A DNA stretch of 64,000 nt, taken from assembly GCA_900318375.1 (NCBI GenBank), contig ONKG01000012.1, forward strand, positions 1-64,000. The letters are read 5' to 3'. This document shows positions 17,976-25,299 of this stretch, piece by piece. The notes under the pieces are model-generated. The model saw only the letters and a program-made list of their open reading frames with translations, did no database searches and had not been told where the DNA came from. The DNA is from an uncultured Lachnospiraceae bacterium. GTDB taxonomy: Bacteria; Bacillota; Clostridia; Lachnospirales; Lachnospiraceae. Position 1 is the first letter of the stretch. The number at the start of each line of letters is the position of its first letter. Made by a program: the position numbers and the translations under genes.

Positions 17976-18359
17976 ATGGCAAGACCGCAGAGAAGCCGGC
18001 GCGTCTGTGACATGCCGTCAGTGAAGCGTTTCGTGCCCTCTTTCTCCCCCGTCTCACCCGATGAGACGCCCGGAGAGCCGATCGTTCTCACGGTTGATGA
18101 GTACGAGGCTCTTCGCCTTGTGGACCGCGAGGGACTGACACACAGCCAGTGTGCCGTTCAAATGAATATTTCCAGGACAACAGCCACGGAAATCTGCGAA
18201 TCCGCCCGCCGTAAAGTCGCCAGCGCGATCGTTGACAGCAGGGAGCTGATCATCGAAGGCGGCAGCTGGGAGCTGTGCGTCGGAAACAGAAACGACTGCT
18301 TTCTGGAGTCCTGCAAACGTCCGGGACAGTGTTCCGGAGCGGAGGCAAGGCAGACATAA
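17976..18359 (+). CDS. DUF134-family DNA-binding protein (likely iron-sulfur operon regulator)
   Basis: 127 residues. The N-terminus MARPQRSRRVCDMP and the central LTVDEYEALRLVDREGLTHSQCAVQMNISRTT are diagnostic of DUF134, a predicted helix-turn-helix family often found beside iron-sulfur or nitrogenase-cofactor genes. A C-terminal tail has three cysteines (WELCVGNRNDC, ESCKRPGQC), a possible metal or cluster site. It is the first gene of the operon with sufC and the SufB/D-like gene, so I infer that it senses or controls iron-sulfur supply. GGGAGG precedes the start. Confidence 0.85.
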   Translation: MARPQRSRRVCDMPSVKRFVPSFSPVSPDETPGEPIVLTVDEYEALRLVDREGLTHSQCAVQMNISRTTATEICESARRKVASAIVDSRELIIEGGSWELCVGNRNDCFLESCKRPGQCSGAEARQT

Positions 18360-18421
18360 AGTTGATTTAGCAGGTTCAATCACTATTGCAGCTGACCATC
18401 ATTTTTACAGGAGATACAATC

Positions 18422-19168
18422 ATGCTGGAACTTCAGAACATTTCATTTGGTGTCACAGAGGACAACGGCAGCGGCTCTGTCGATAAGGAGATCCTCAATG
18501 ATATCAATCTCAAGATTGATGATAATAAATTCGTCGTCATCACCGGTCCCAACGGCGGCGGTAAATCCACACTCGCGAAGATCATCGCAGGAATTGAAAA
18601 ACCCACCTCCGGCCGGATCTTTTTAGATGGTGTGGACATCACAGACAAAAACGTCACCGAGCGCGCCAAAGCCGGCATCAGCTTTGCTTTCCAGCAGCCT
18701 GTCCGCTTCAAGGGCATCCAGGTTCTCGACCTGATCCGCCTCGCTGCCGGCAGGAGAATGTCTCCCGCAGACGCATGCAAGTATCTTGCGGAAGTCGGTC
18801 TCTGCGCCAAGGATTATATCAATCGCGAAGTCAACGCCAGCCTCTCCGGCGGCGAGCTCAAGCGTATTGAGATCGCCACCGTCCTCGCCCGCAGCACCAG
18901 GCTCTCCGTCTTTGACGAGCCCGAGGCGGGTATTGACCTGTGGAGCTTCCAGAACCTGATCCAGGTCTTTGAGAAGATGCGTTCACAGATCAACGACAGC
19001 TCCATTATGATCATCTCCCATCAGGAGCGTATCCTCGAGATTGCGGACGATATCGTCGTCCTGCGCAGCGGAAAGATCGCGGCAAGCGGTCCCAGAGACG
19101 AGATCCTCCCCGCCCTGATCGGAACCCCCTCCGCAGTGGAGGCCTGCAAGGTGCTCACAGGCAAATAA
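18422..19168 (+). CDS. SufC/SmsC-type ABC ATPase
   Basis: A 248-residue soluble ABC ATPase. Walker A GPNGGGKST (about 40-48), Q-loop FAFQQPVRF, signature SLSGGELKRIE (about 141-151), Walker B LSVFDEPEAGIDL (about 163-175) and a switch His in IISHQERIL are all intact. With the SufB/D-like partner downstream it forms an iron-sulfur cluster scaffold complex. The ATG at 18422 with CAGGAG upstream is preferred over a longer in-frame start. SufE, SufS, SufU and a second SufB/D are absent, which is the minimal arrangement called SMS (SmsC-SmsB). Confidence 0.9.
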   Translation: MLELQNISFGVTEDNGSGSVDKEILNDINLKIDDNKFVVITGPNGGGKSTLAKIIAGIEKPTSGRIFLDGVDITDKNVTERAKAGISFAFQQPVRFKGIQVLDLIRLAAGRRMSPADACKYLAEVGLCAKDYINREVNASLSGGELKRIEIATVLARSTRLSVFDEPEAGIDLWSFQNLIQVFEKMRSQINDSSIMIISHQERILEIADDIVVLRSGKIAASGPRDEILPALIGTPSAVEACKVLTGK

Positions 19169-19190
19169 ATCCGGATGATGCCCTGCAGGC

Positions 19191-19204
19191 TATCCTATAG
19201 GATA
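19191..19204. promoter_or_regulatory. Short perfect palindrome between sufC and sufB
   Basis: TATCCTATAGGATA lies in the 114-base gap between the two genes. It could be an operator or a processing site; no regulator can be assigned. Confidence 0.3.
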
Positions 19205-19282
19205 TTCCCGGGCAGAGACAGCCCCTCCGTTCTATTTTTCGGACCGGATGACAGATATACAGATGAGATTGGAGACAACAAC

Positions 19283-20218
19283 ATGCTGAAGATTAAAGAG
19301 ATTGATGAAATCCAGAAAAGGCTCCTTCAGGAGATCGCAGACCTGCACTCCGTGCCCGAAGGCGCTTTCAATATCCGCGCCAACGGCGAGTCCGCCATGC
19401 GCAATACAACCGCCAATATCGATATTATTTCCAAGGAAAACGGTTCCGGCATCGACATCAAGATCAAACCCGGTACAAAGAATGAGAGTGTCCACATTCC
19501 TGTCGTCATGAGCCAGAGCGGCCTCAAGGAAGTCGTCTACAATGACTTCTATATCGGCGAAGACAGCGACGTCGTGATCGTTGCCGGCTGCGGGATCGAC
19601 AACTGCGGCACACAGGATTCCGAGCATGACGGTATCCACCGCTTCTTTGTCGGCAAGGGCGCAAAGGTCAAATATGTCGAGAAGCACTATGGCTCCGGCG
19701 ACGGAACCGGCAAGCGTCTGCTCAACCCCGGCACCGAGGTCTATATGGAGGAAGACAGCACCATGGAGATGGAAATGGTGCAGATCAAGGGTGTTGATTC
19801 CACAAAGCGCGACACCAAGGCCGAGCTCAGTGCCGGCGCCCGTCTGGTCGTCCAGGAGCGTCTGATGACACACGGCACGCAGGATGCCTACAGCATCTAT
19901 AAGGTTGTACTCAACGGTGACGACTCCAGCGCTGATGTTGTCTCCCGTTCTGTCGCCCGCGACCACTCCTACCAGAAGCTTGATATGTGCATTCTGGGCA
20001 ACGCGGCCTGCCACGGCCACACCGAGTGTGATTCCATCATTATGGACGAAGGCCGCATCCTGGCAGTACCGTCCCTCGAAGCCAACAGCACCGAGGCTGC
20101 TCTTGTCCACGAAGCCGCGATCGGCAAGATTGCCGGTGAGCAGATCATCAAGCTTATGACTCTCGGCCTCACCGAGGCAGAAGCCGAAGAACAGATCATC
20201 AACGGTTTCCTCAAATAA
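19283..20218 (+). CDS. SufB/SufD-family Fe-S scaffold protein (SmsB-like)
   Basis: A 311-residue protein with the beta-helix core and C-terminal helices of SufB/SufD, shorter than Suf-system SufB (about 465 residues). Typical segments are IVAGCGIDNCGTQDSEHDGIH, FVGKGAKVKYVEKHYG, GNAACHGHTECDSIIMDEG and the C-terminal HEAAIGKIAGEQIIKLMTLGL. With the SufC-like ATPase it should assemble and release Fe-S clusters in the cytosol. The start at 19283 has GGAGA upstream. A single SufB/D gene beside SufC matches the minimal SMS system proposed as an ancestor of SUF. Confidence 0.9.
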   Translation: MLKIKEIDEIQKRLLQEIADLHSVPEGAFNIRANGESAMRNTTANIDIISKENGSGIDIKIKPGTKNESVHIPVVMSQSGLKEVVYNDFYIGEDSDVVIVAGCGIDNCGTQDSEHDGIHRFFVGKGAKVKYVEKHYGSGDGTGKRLLNPGTEVYMEEDSTMEMEMVQIKGVDSTKRDTKAELSAGARLVVQERLMTHGTQDAYSIYKVVLNGDDSSADVVSRSVARDHSYQKLDMCILGNAACHGHTECDSIIMDEGRILAVPSLEANSTEAALVHEAAIGKIAGEQIIKLMTLGLTEAEAEEQIINGFLK

Positions 20219-20232
20219 TCAGCAGGCAGTCA

Positions 20233-20275
20233 GAAAGGCTCCCGCCGCATCATCTGATGCTGCAGGAGCCTTTAT
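20233..20275 (+). terminator. Terminator after the suf-like operon
   Basis: AAAGGCTCC...GC pairs with GC...GGAGCCTTT across a loop that itself contains ATCATCTGAT; a short T-rich tail follows. Confidence 0.65.
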
Positions 20276-20300
20276 TGCAATTCTGAAAGGATCTTGTGAT

Positions 20301-20540
20301 ATGTTTTTTATGAAAAAAAGTAAAAAGTCAGACGCCTCACACAAAAATGCCATGGCTTACGATCCCGCCTTGCAGGAGCCGGTTCTGCGCTGCAGCATCT
20401 GCACTTCAGAACAGGTCGCCGGCTTTAGAGACAAAAAGACCGGCGTCTTCACAGACGTCATGCTCATCCGCTCCCCGGCAGATCTTGAATCCTTCCGGGC
20501 CCAGTACGGCATACAGGAGGAGATCCGGCGGATCTACTGA
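20301..20540 (+). CDS. Small conserved-looking protein with one CxxC
   Basis: 79 residues, basic N-terminus (MKKSKKSD) then a compact domain with LRCSICTSEQVAGF, KKTGVFTDVMLIRSPADLESF and YGIQEEIRRIY. One CxxC pair could bind metal or be redox-active, but a single pair would need partner ligands. AAAGGA is nine bases before the ATG; a second ATG three codons later is possible. It follows the suf-like operon terminator on the plus strand. I recognise the layout as a recurrent small Lachnospiraceae protein but cannot name a function. Confidence 0.7.
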   Translation: MFFMKKSKKSDASHKNAMAYDPALQEPVLRCSICTSEQVAGFRDKKTGVFTDVMLIRSPADLESFRAQYGIQEEIRRIY

Positions 20541-20634
20541 CGTTTTCTGAATATACTTACCCGGTGAAGCCACGTCCGGTCCCGCATGCGGTGTTTGCGC
20601 GATGAATACTGAATGATTCCCTCTGCAAAAAAGG

Positions 20635-21318
20635 TTATTTGCACAAGAGAGACGCCGCATAAGCAGCTGAATAGCCGCTCTTCTCCAGAAAGCTCAGAAG
20701 AGGAAAATACTCCTGAAATTCCTGCACTCTCTGAGCGTCCGGGAGTGTCACCTCGTATCGGCGCACGCTTCCGTCCGGCTCATTGACGATGGTCAGGCCT
20801 GCATTTTCGACTGCATTTTCTTTTTCGGCTGCCGCAAGAGGCGGAATTTCATATCGCAGGCTCAGGGTCATCTCCTCCAGATCATACTCCCCGCCTGTAA
20901 GGATCGCCTGTGCTTTCAGATATTTTTGCAGTCTCTTTCTATCCCTGTCTGTAAAAGGCGTTTTACGGCCCGGAGTACTGTTGTGACGAAGATCAGCCAG
21001 TTTGACACGGGCAGCCAGCCGGTTGCCGGAGAGGCGCTCCACGTACTCCAGATAGTCTGTATCCTTGTCATGGGTAAGAAGCTGCAGCGCCTCTATGACT
21101 TCAGTCGGGAATTTTCCCGCAACATACTTGTCATATGCCCACGGAGCGTCCTCTTTAACGTCGTGCAGAAGGGCTGTGCAGGTCTCCGCCTCTGTCTTCA
21201 TCTGGTCTGCCAGATGAAAAGGGTGAAGCGCATAGGGCAGATTACCCTTGTCTCTCTGCCCCTTGTGGGCTTCTAAACAGATATCAATCGCTTTTTTTGT
21301 AAGCTCTGTAAAAAGCAT
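20635..21318 (-). CDS. HD-domain hydrolase related to the ppGpp hydrolase domain of RelA/SpoT
   Basis: 227 residues. The N-terminal half has the RSH hydrolase-like order AHKGQRDKGNLPYALHPFHLADQM (His ligand), TALLHDVKED (HD pair) and KLADLRHNST (last Asp). This is the pattern of small alarmone hydrolases such as MESH1, which remove the 3'-pyrophosphate of (p)ppGpp. No synthetase domain is present. The C-terminal 70 residues are unassigned. The ATG at 21318 has GGAGG at ideal spacing. The upstream region holds a 15-nt tandem array that resembles its RBS and start codon. Confidence 0.75.
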   Translation of the reverse strand: MLFTELTKKAIDICLEAHKGQRDKGNLPYALHPFHLADQMKTEAETCTALLHDVKEDAPWAYDKYVAGKFPTEVIEALQLLTHDKDTDYLEYVERLSGNRLAARVKLADLRHNSTPGRKTPFTDRDRKRLQKYLKAQAILTGGEYDLEEMTLSLRYEIPPLAAAEKENAVENAGLTIVNEPDGSVRRYEVTLPDAQRVQEFQEYFPLLSFLEKSGYSAAYAASLLCK

Positions 21319-21357
21319 CTTTTTCCTCCCGCCCGGATTAGAATCCGGCTGTATCTT

Positions 21358-21465
21358 CAAAGCATCTTTTTGTCAAAAATATCTTTCAGAAAATCATCCT
21401 TCAGAAAAATCTTTCAGAAAAGCATCTTTCAGACAATCATCCTTCGGAAAAGCATCCTTCGGACA
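21358..21465 (-). repeat. 15-nt tandem array resembling an RBS plus start codon
   Basis: On the minus strand, six or so copies of CTGAAAGATGCTTTT / CCGAAGGATGATTGT precede the HD hydrolase gene, whose own start reads AAAAAGATGCTTTTTAC. Most copies thus carry a weak AAGG/AAAG followed by ATG. Confidence 0.75.
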
Positions 21466-21513
21466 GTTTATCCTTAGCAAGATAATAATATAATATACAT
21501 CTTCCGGACAAAA

Positions 21514-21557
21514 GAAAAAGCCCCTCGAGCCATCTCATTCAGGCTTCCAGGGGCTTC
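21514..21557 (-). terminator. Terminator of tRNA-Thr
   Basis: On the minus strand AAGCCCCTGGAAGCC pairs with GGCTCGAGGGGCTT, followed by TTTTC. It starts five bases after the tRNA 3' end. Confidence 0.85.
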
Positions 21558-21561
21558 TCAG

Positions 21562-21634
21562 AGCTGGCAACGAGAATCGAACTCGTGACCTCCGCACTAC
21601 CAATGCGACGCACTACCGACTGTGCTATGCCAGC
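21562..21634 (-). tRNA. tRNA-Thr (anticodon GGT)
   Basis: A complete cloverleaf on the minus strand: acceptor GCTGGCA/TGCCAGC, D arm GCAC/GTGC, anticodon stem TCGCA/TGCGG with loop TTGGTAG (anticodon GGT), T arm ACGAG/CTCGT with TTCGATT. Discriminator base T; CCA is not encoded. Confidence 0.95.
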
Positions 21635-21741
21635 ATATTGTATGTTGCTGTTTTCCGCAACGAATGTATATTACCACAGTATCAGGATTTCTGTCAATCA
21701 GAATTTTAAATATTTATTCACATTTTCAGCATCCTTTTCTT

Positions 21742-21821
21742 GGAATGAGTCACGGGGGACGGTTCTGAAAAACTCATTGCGCGCAATGAGTTTTTCAGAA
21801 CCGTCCCCCGTGACTCATTCC
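21742..21821. repeat. 80-bp perfect palindrome of the REP-like family
   Basis: Both arms are exactly complementary over the whole 80 bases, centred on ATTGCGCGCAAT. Each arm contains GAGTCACGGGGGACGGTTCT, the core also found near 9887-10006. The left-reading arm supplies the stop codon (TGA of GAATGAGTC) of the C39-like peptidase gene. As RNA it would form a very stable hairpin. Confidence 0.95.
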
Positions 21822-22657
21822 GGCTTGATCGTCAGGAAGTGTCCATGGCCAAGATAGGTTTCGTCCACCCAGAGCGGAACAGGGCTCCAGCCGTCCGCAA
21901 GGAGAAACTGCCTTCCGGACTTATGCTCCTGTTGTGACGGATCCTGCTCCCGGTCAGTTCTCCTGCATGCATAGCAGAGCATGTGGTGGTTTTTATATTT
22001 GGGATGATGATAGACCTGCAGAAGCACGATCGCCCCCTGCTCCAGAGCTTTTTCCACGGCGTCTGGTGTGATCCAGGGGTGAAAACGGACAGAGACGTCT
22101 TTTCCCAGTCCGACAGCCCGCAGGCAGCCGCGCAGATAGATTCCCGTGAGGAAATTGGAGGTTCCGCCGAAGCGCCCAAGAAGGTCTTTGTTCCAGTAGA
22201 CATGCATTCGCTTGCCGATCTGAGCGAAGCGGAGGAACATTTCCTCGCTGGTCATTTCCGGGCTGTTATCTGCTTCGGAACTGCTCATCTTCTGCAGACT
22301 GTTCTTTTCTTTATGGATGTTTTTTTCTTGAGGACTGGTCTTGCATTCCGGACCGGTCCCGGTCCTGGTCTGATGGCTGTGATCTGCCTTTCTGCCGTTC
22401 TCCAATGTGCGGACGATATTGACCACTGCTGTCGGGCTGCAATGGCGTTTGAAGCCTCCCTGGAGCCGGGTAAACTGTCCGGTTGTGCAATAAGAAGCAA
22501 AGGGGACCCATGTTTCGGATCCCTCTTTTCTTTGTTCGGAGCTTTCCGGGCTTTTTTTGACCGGAAAGGGGCGGCTGGATGTATTCCGGCGGCGGGATGA
22601 ATCTCTGCCGCCGGAATTTCTTTTCTTATTCAGAACCTGATTTACTTTATTGATCAT
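21815..22657 (-). CDS. C39-like (papain-fold) cysteine peptidase homologue
   Basis: About 280 residues. After a basic, Ser/Arg-rich N-terminal stretch the domain begins with FKRHCSPTAVVNIV, similar to the catalytic Cys helix of C39-like peptidases. It has a central GVGLGKDVSVRF-like region and ends with HHMLCYA (candidate His) and LLADGWSP (candidate Asp). No signal peptide or ABC transporter domain is visible. The start is uncertain: the ATG at 22657 has only a weak RBS, and a TTG at 22705 overlaps the clostripain-like gene. It is the second gene after the clostripain-like peptidase on the same strand, 23 bases downstream, so the two are probably co-transcribed. Confidence 0.6.
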   Translation of the reverse strand: MINKVNQVLNKKRNSGGRDSSRRRNTSSRPFPVKKSPESSEQRKEGSETWVPFASYCTTGQFTRLQGGFKRHCSPTAVVNIVRTLENGRKADHSHQTRTGTGPECKTSPQEKNIHKEKNSLQKMSSSEADNSPEMTSEEMFLRFAQIGKRMHVYWNKDLLGRFGGTSNFLTGIYLRGCLRAVGLGKDVSVRFHPWITPDAVEKALEQGAIVLLQVYHHPKYKNHHMLCYACRRTDREQDPSQQEHKSGRQFLLADGWSPVPLWVDETYLGHGHFLTIKPE

Positions 22658-22680
22658 CGGATATAAAACCTGTCGCTGGA

Positions 22681-25140
22681 TCAGTGTTCGATGGCCTCCG
22701 TCCAATAGGCCTGGTTATAAATATCGGTCAGACGATAGGTGAGGCGGACTTTACCCTCGGGAAGCGTGACATCACTGACAGTCAGACCGCCGTCCACAGT
22801 GATGGGGTCGATCATGCGGTAGCTGTCCTGATACTCTCCGTCATAATTATAAAAATCACAGATGAACTCAAGGACATCTCCGTCCGCGATCTCGGTGAGA
22901 TTCTTGGCGACGACATCGATTTCTTCATCGTCATAGTCAGTGGACGCGCCGGCGACGTAGCCTGTCGGTGTGTTGTTGTCAAAGACGATGATGAGGTTCA
23001 CGCGCTGGTCGTTGAGGAAGGCGGGAACGCGGCCGGTAATGGTCCAGTTTTCTCCGTCCTCAGCGGTATCAAGGTGATAGTAGGGGACAATATGGCCGTT
23101 GATCGCAAGCCAGGTATTTCCGTCGTCCGCGACCAGGTTTCCATCGGCGTCAAAGCTGTAGACATTGTCGAGGCCCAGATCAATGTAACCCTCTCCGTCG
23201 TCATAGAAGAGGTTGAGATCGAGAGACTGGACAAGGCCCCACTGCTGCTCGGAGAGCTGCATGACAGGTCTGCCTTCTTCGTTCTGCGTCCAGAACAGAG
23301 CGGAGGTATCGATATGGTTCTCGGCGATATACTGGATGGTCTCCTCGTCTGTCATCAGACGGTCCGAAAGGAATCCGGAATTAGAGGATGACATTCCGCT
23401 GATGGAGCTGTAGTCGCCGCCGAGGAAGCTTCCGATGAGCTGGCCGATCAGCTCGTCGCTCATGCCGGAGGATCCGTAGGGAGAACTGCCCGAGGAGGAA
23501 CTGCCGGAGGGGGAACCGAGAAGGTCTCCGAAAAGGGAGGAAATGGGGGATCCGGTGGCACTGCCGCCTGCACCGGCCTGTCCGCTGACCTGAAGCTTTG
23601 CAAAGGCACGGATCGCCTGTGTATATTCTTCATCCATGCCGATCTCGTTATAGGACTGTGTCGCCTTATCGACATACCTTGTACTCTGATAGGGGAAATA
23701 GATCGACAATCCGTATGCATAGGTCATTCCGGTGGAAGTCCGGTTATATTTCACTGCGCTCTGGATGGCCTCGGCAAGTTCTCTGCCCTCCTTGTTTCCG
23801 ACATTATAGGCCAGATGCGCAAGGTCAACCTGGTCGATCCTGGCTGTCCTGCCGAACTCGCGTGTGCCTCTGCGGGCACTGGAAACAGTCTTGAAGTCCT
23901 TGTCCTTGATGGATTTCGAGATGGACTTTGCAAAGGCGTTCAGCTTTGAGGGGACTGTATTGGACAGCTCCGCCAGGTCGGTGACGGACAGGGTGGTGCC
24001 CTGACCGGGCGTACGTTTTGCACAGGTTTCGACAAAGCTGTCGACAATATTCTGTCCCAGCTGTGTCGTGGGCATAGAAGTATTTTTGCTCAGAGCCGTC
24101 AGCCAGTCTGTGTAGTACCAGCCGATGCCGGGCTCTGTCTCTTCGGACGCGATCATGTAATCCGCGTAATCGTCCAGCATCAGTCCTGTCTCGGCAGTTG
24201 CCATCAGGCAGGCGTCAAAACCGACAAAATCAAACGTGACGCCTCCGTCCTTGAGAGCCTTGCTGATGCCGGCCAGACTCATGGAGCCGCTGTTTTTGTA
24301 TTTTTCATCATAACCATAGCCGCTGACCGAACCGGAACCGTGATCCCAGAAGATCAGCTCGTTGCGGTTGGCGGGGAAGTTCTTTTTGCAGTACTTGATA
24401 AAGGACGTAAGTGTCGCGGGGTCTGTCATGGGACCGACTCCGGCATTGTCCACAAGCTGCAGCAGGCCTCCCTGCTTGACCTGATAGATCTGGTTTTTGC
24501 TGCTGCTGATAATAGAATTGTTCCAGCGGCTGCAGCCTCCGGTATAGACGATCACGTTGACATTATCGGCAATCTTTGCGGAAGCCATCTCCTGCAGGTC
24601 AGAGGTCGCCATCTTGCTGCGGGACTCAAGGTCCGTGCCGCAAAGATAGACCATGATGGTCACTACATCCTTGCCGTTTCCGAGGATCTGTGTACGTTTT
24701 TCCCTGGACCCGGACGCAACTTCATCGCTCAGGTTCCCGACAGCGCCGCTGTCCGACCAGGAGCTTCCCTGCGAGCCCGATGATGTTCCCAGAGAACTTC
24801 CCGAAGACGTTCCGGATGATGTGTTCTGCCCGCCGAAGCTTCCGCCGGAGGACTCGTTGGCGCTGCCGTAGTCATAGCTGACATTGCTGCCGCCGCCGGA
24901 GCCTCCGAACAGGTTTCCGCCGCCGAACATATAGACAAGGACTATGATGATGATCACAGGGAGGCTGAGTCCCGCGCCGCGGGTGACCCTCCTGCCGCCG
25001 CCGGAGCTGCTGCTCCCCCGGCCGCTGTAGCCGTCCTTTGAACCGGCGGGGCCTGTGCCCAGTCCGGAGCCCTTGCGTCCCAGTCCGGAACCCTGTCCGG
25101 TCACATTTTTTTCTCTGCCGCGCGGCCGTTCTCGATCCAT
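22681..25140 (-). CDS. Clostripain-family (C11) cysteine peptidase, membrane-anchored
   Basis: 819 residues. A Gly/Arg-rich N-terminus is followed by one membrane segment (about 59-73, LPVIIIIVLVYMFGGG) and a Ser/Gly linker. The caspase-like C11 domain starts at about 155 (KDVVTIMVYLCGTDLES). Candidate catalytic residues are His267 (IFWDHGSGS) and Cys311 (GFDACLMATAE). A long C-terminal beta-rich extension (about 560-819) has no recognised domain. The family cleaves after Arg or Lys. The topology suggests an extracellular, cell-attached enzyme. AAAGGGAGG precedes the ATG. Confidence 0.9.
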   Translation of the reverse strand: MDRERPRGREKNVTGQGSGLGRKGSGLGTGPAGSKDGYSGRGSSSSGGGRRVTRGAGLSLPVIIIIVLVYMFGGGNLFGGSGGGSNVSYDYGSANESSGGSFGGQNTSSGTSSGSSLGTSSGSQGSSWSDSGAVGNLSDEVASGSREKRTQILGNGKDVVTIMVYLCGTDLESRSKMATSDLQEMASAKIADNVNVIVYTGGCSRWNNSIISSSKNQIYQVKQGGLLQLVDNAGVGPMTDPATLTSFIKYCKKNFPANRNELIFWDHGSGSVSGYGYDEKYKNSGSMSLAGISKALKDGGVTFDFVGFDACLMATAETGLMLDDYADYMIASEETEPGIGWYYTDWLTALSKNTSMPTTQLGQNIVDSFVETCAKRTPGQGTTLSVTDLAELSNTVPSKLNAFAKSISKSIKDKDFKTVSSARRGTREFGRTARIDQVDLAHLAYNVGNKEGRELAEAIQSAVKYNRTSTGMTYAYGLSIYFPYQSTRYVDKATQSYNEIGMDEEYTQAIRAFAKLQVSGQAGAGGSATGSPISSLFGDLLGSPSGSSSSGSSPYGSSGMSDELIGQLIGSFLGGDYSSISGMSSSNSGFLSDRLMTDEETIQYIAENHIDTSALFWTQNEEGRPVMQLSEQQWGLVQSLDLNLFYDDGEGYIDLGLDNVYSFDADGNLVADDGNTWLAINGHIVPYYHLDTAEDGENWTITGRVPAFLNDQRVNLIIVFDNNTPTGYVAGASTDYDDEEIDVVAKNLTEIADGDVLEFICDFYNYDGEYQDSYRMIDPITVDGGLTVSDVTLPEGKVRLTYRLTDIYNQAYWTEAIEH

Positions 25141-25299
25141 ACTGTACCTCCCTTTAAATCCAGTTACTGCGCTCAGCGCTTTTTTACAAAATCAAAATAT
25201 CTATTTGCCGGGGCTGCGCTTACATCCCCCGGTATTGATCTGATCCAATGCACCTTAAGCATGCACGATAAACATGCGTGATCTGCGGTGCAGAGCCGC

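Noticed and set aside
21815..22657. C39-like protein as the protease for the double-glycine peptide at 43046
   Set aside because: It lacks the ABC transporter fusion of leader peptidases, lies 20 kb away, and the link would be guesswork.
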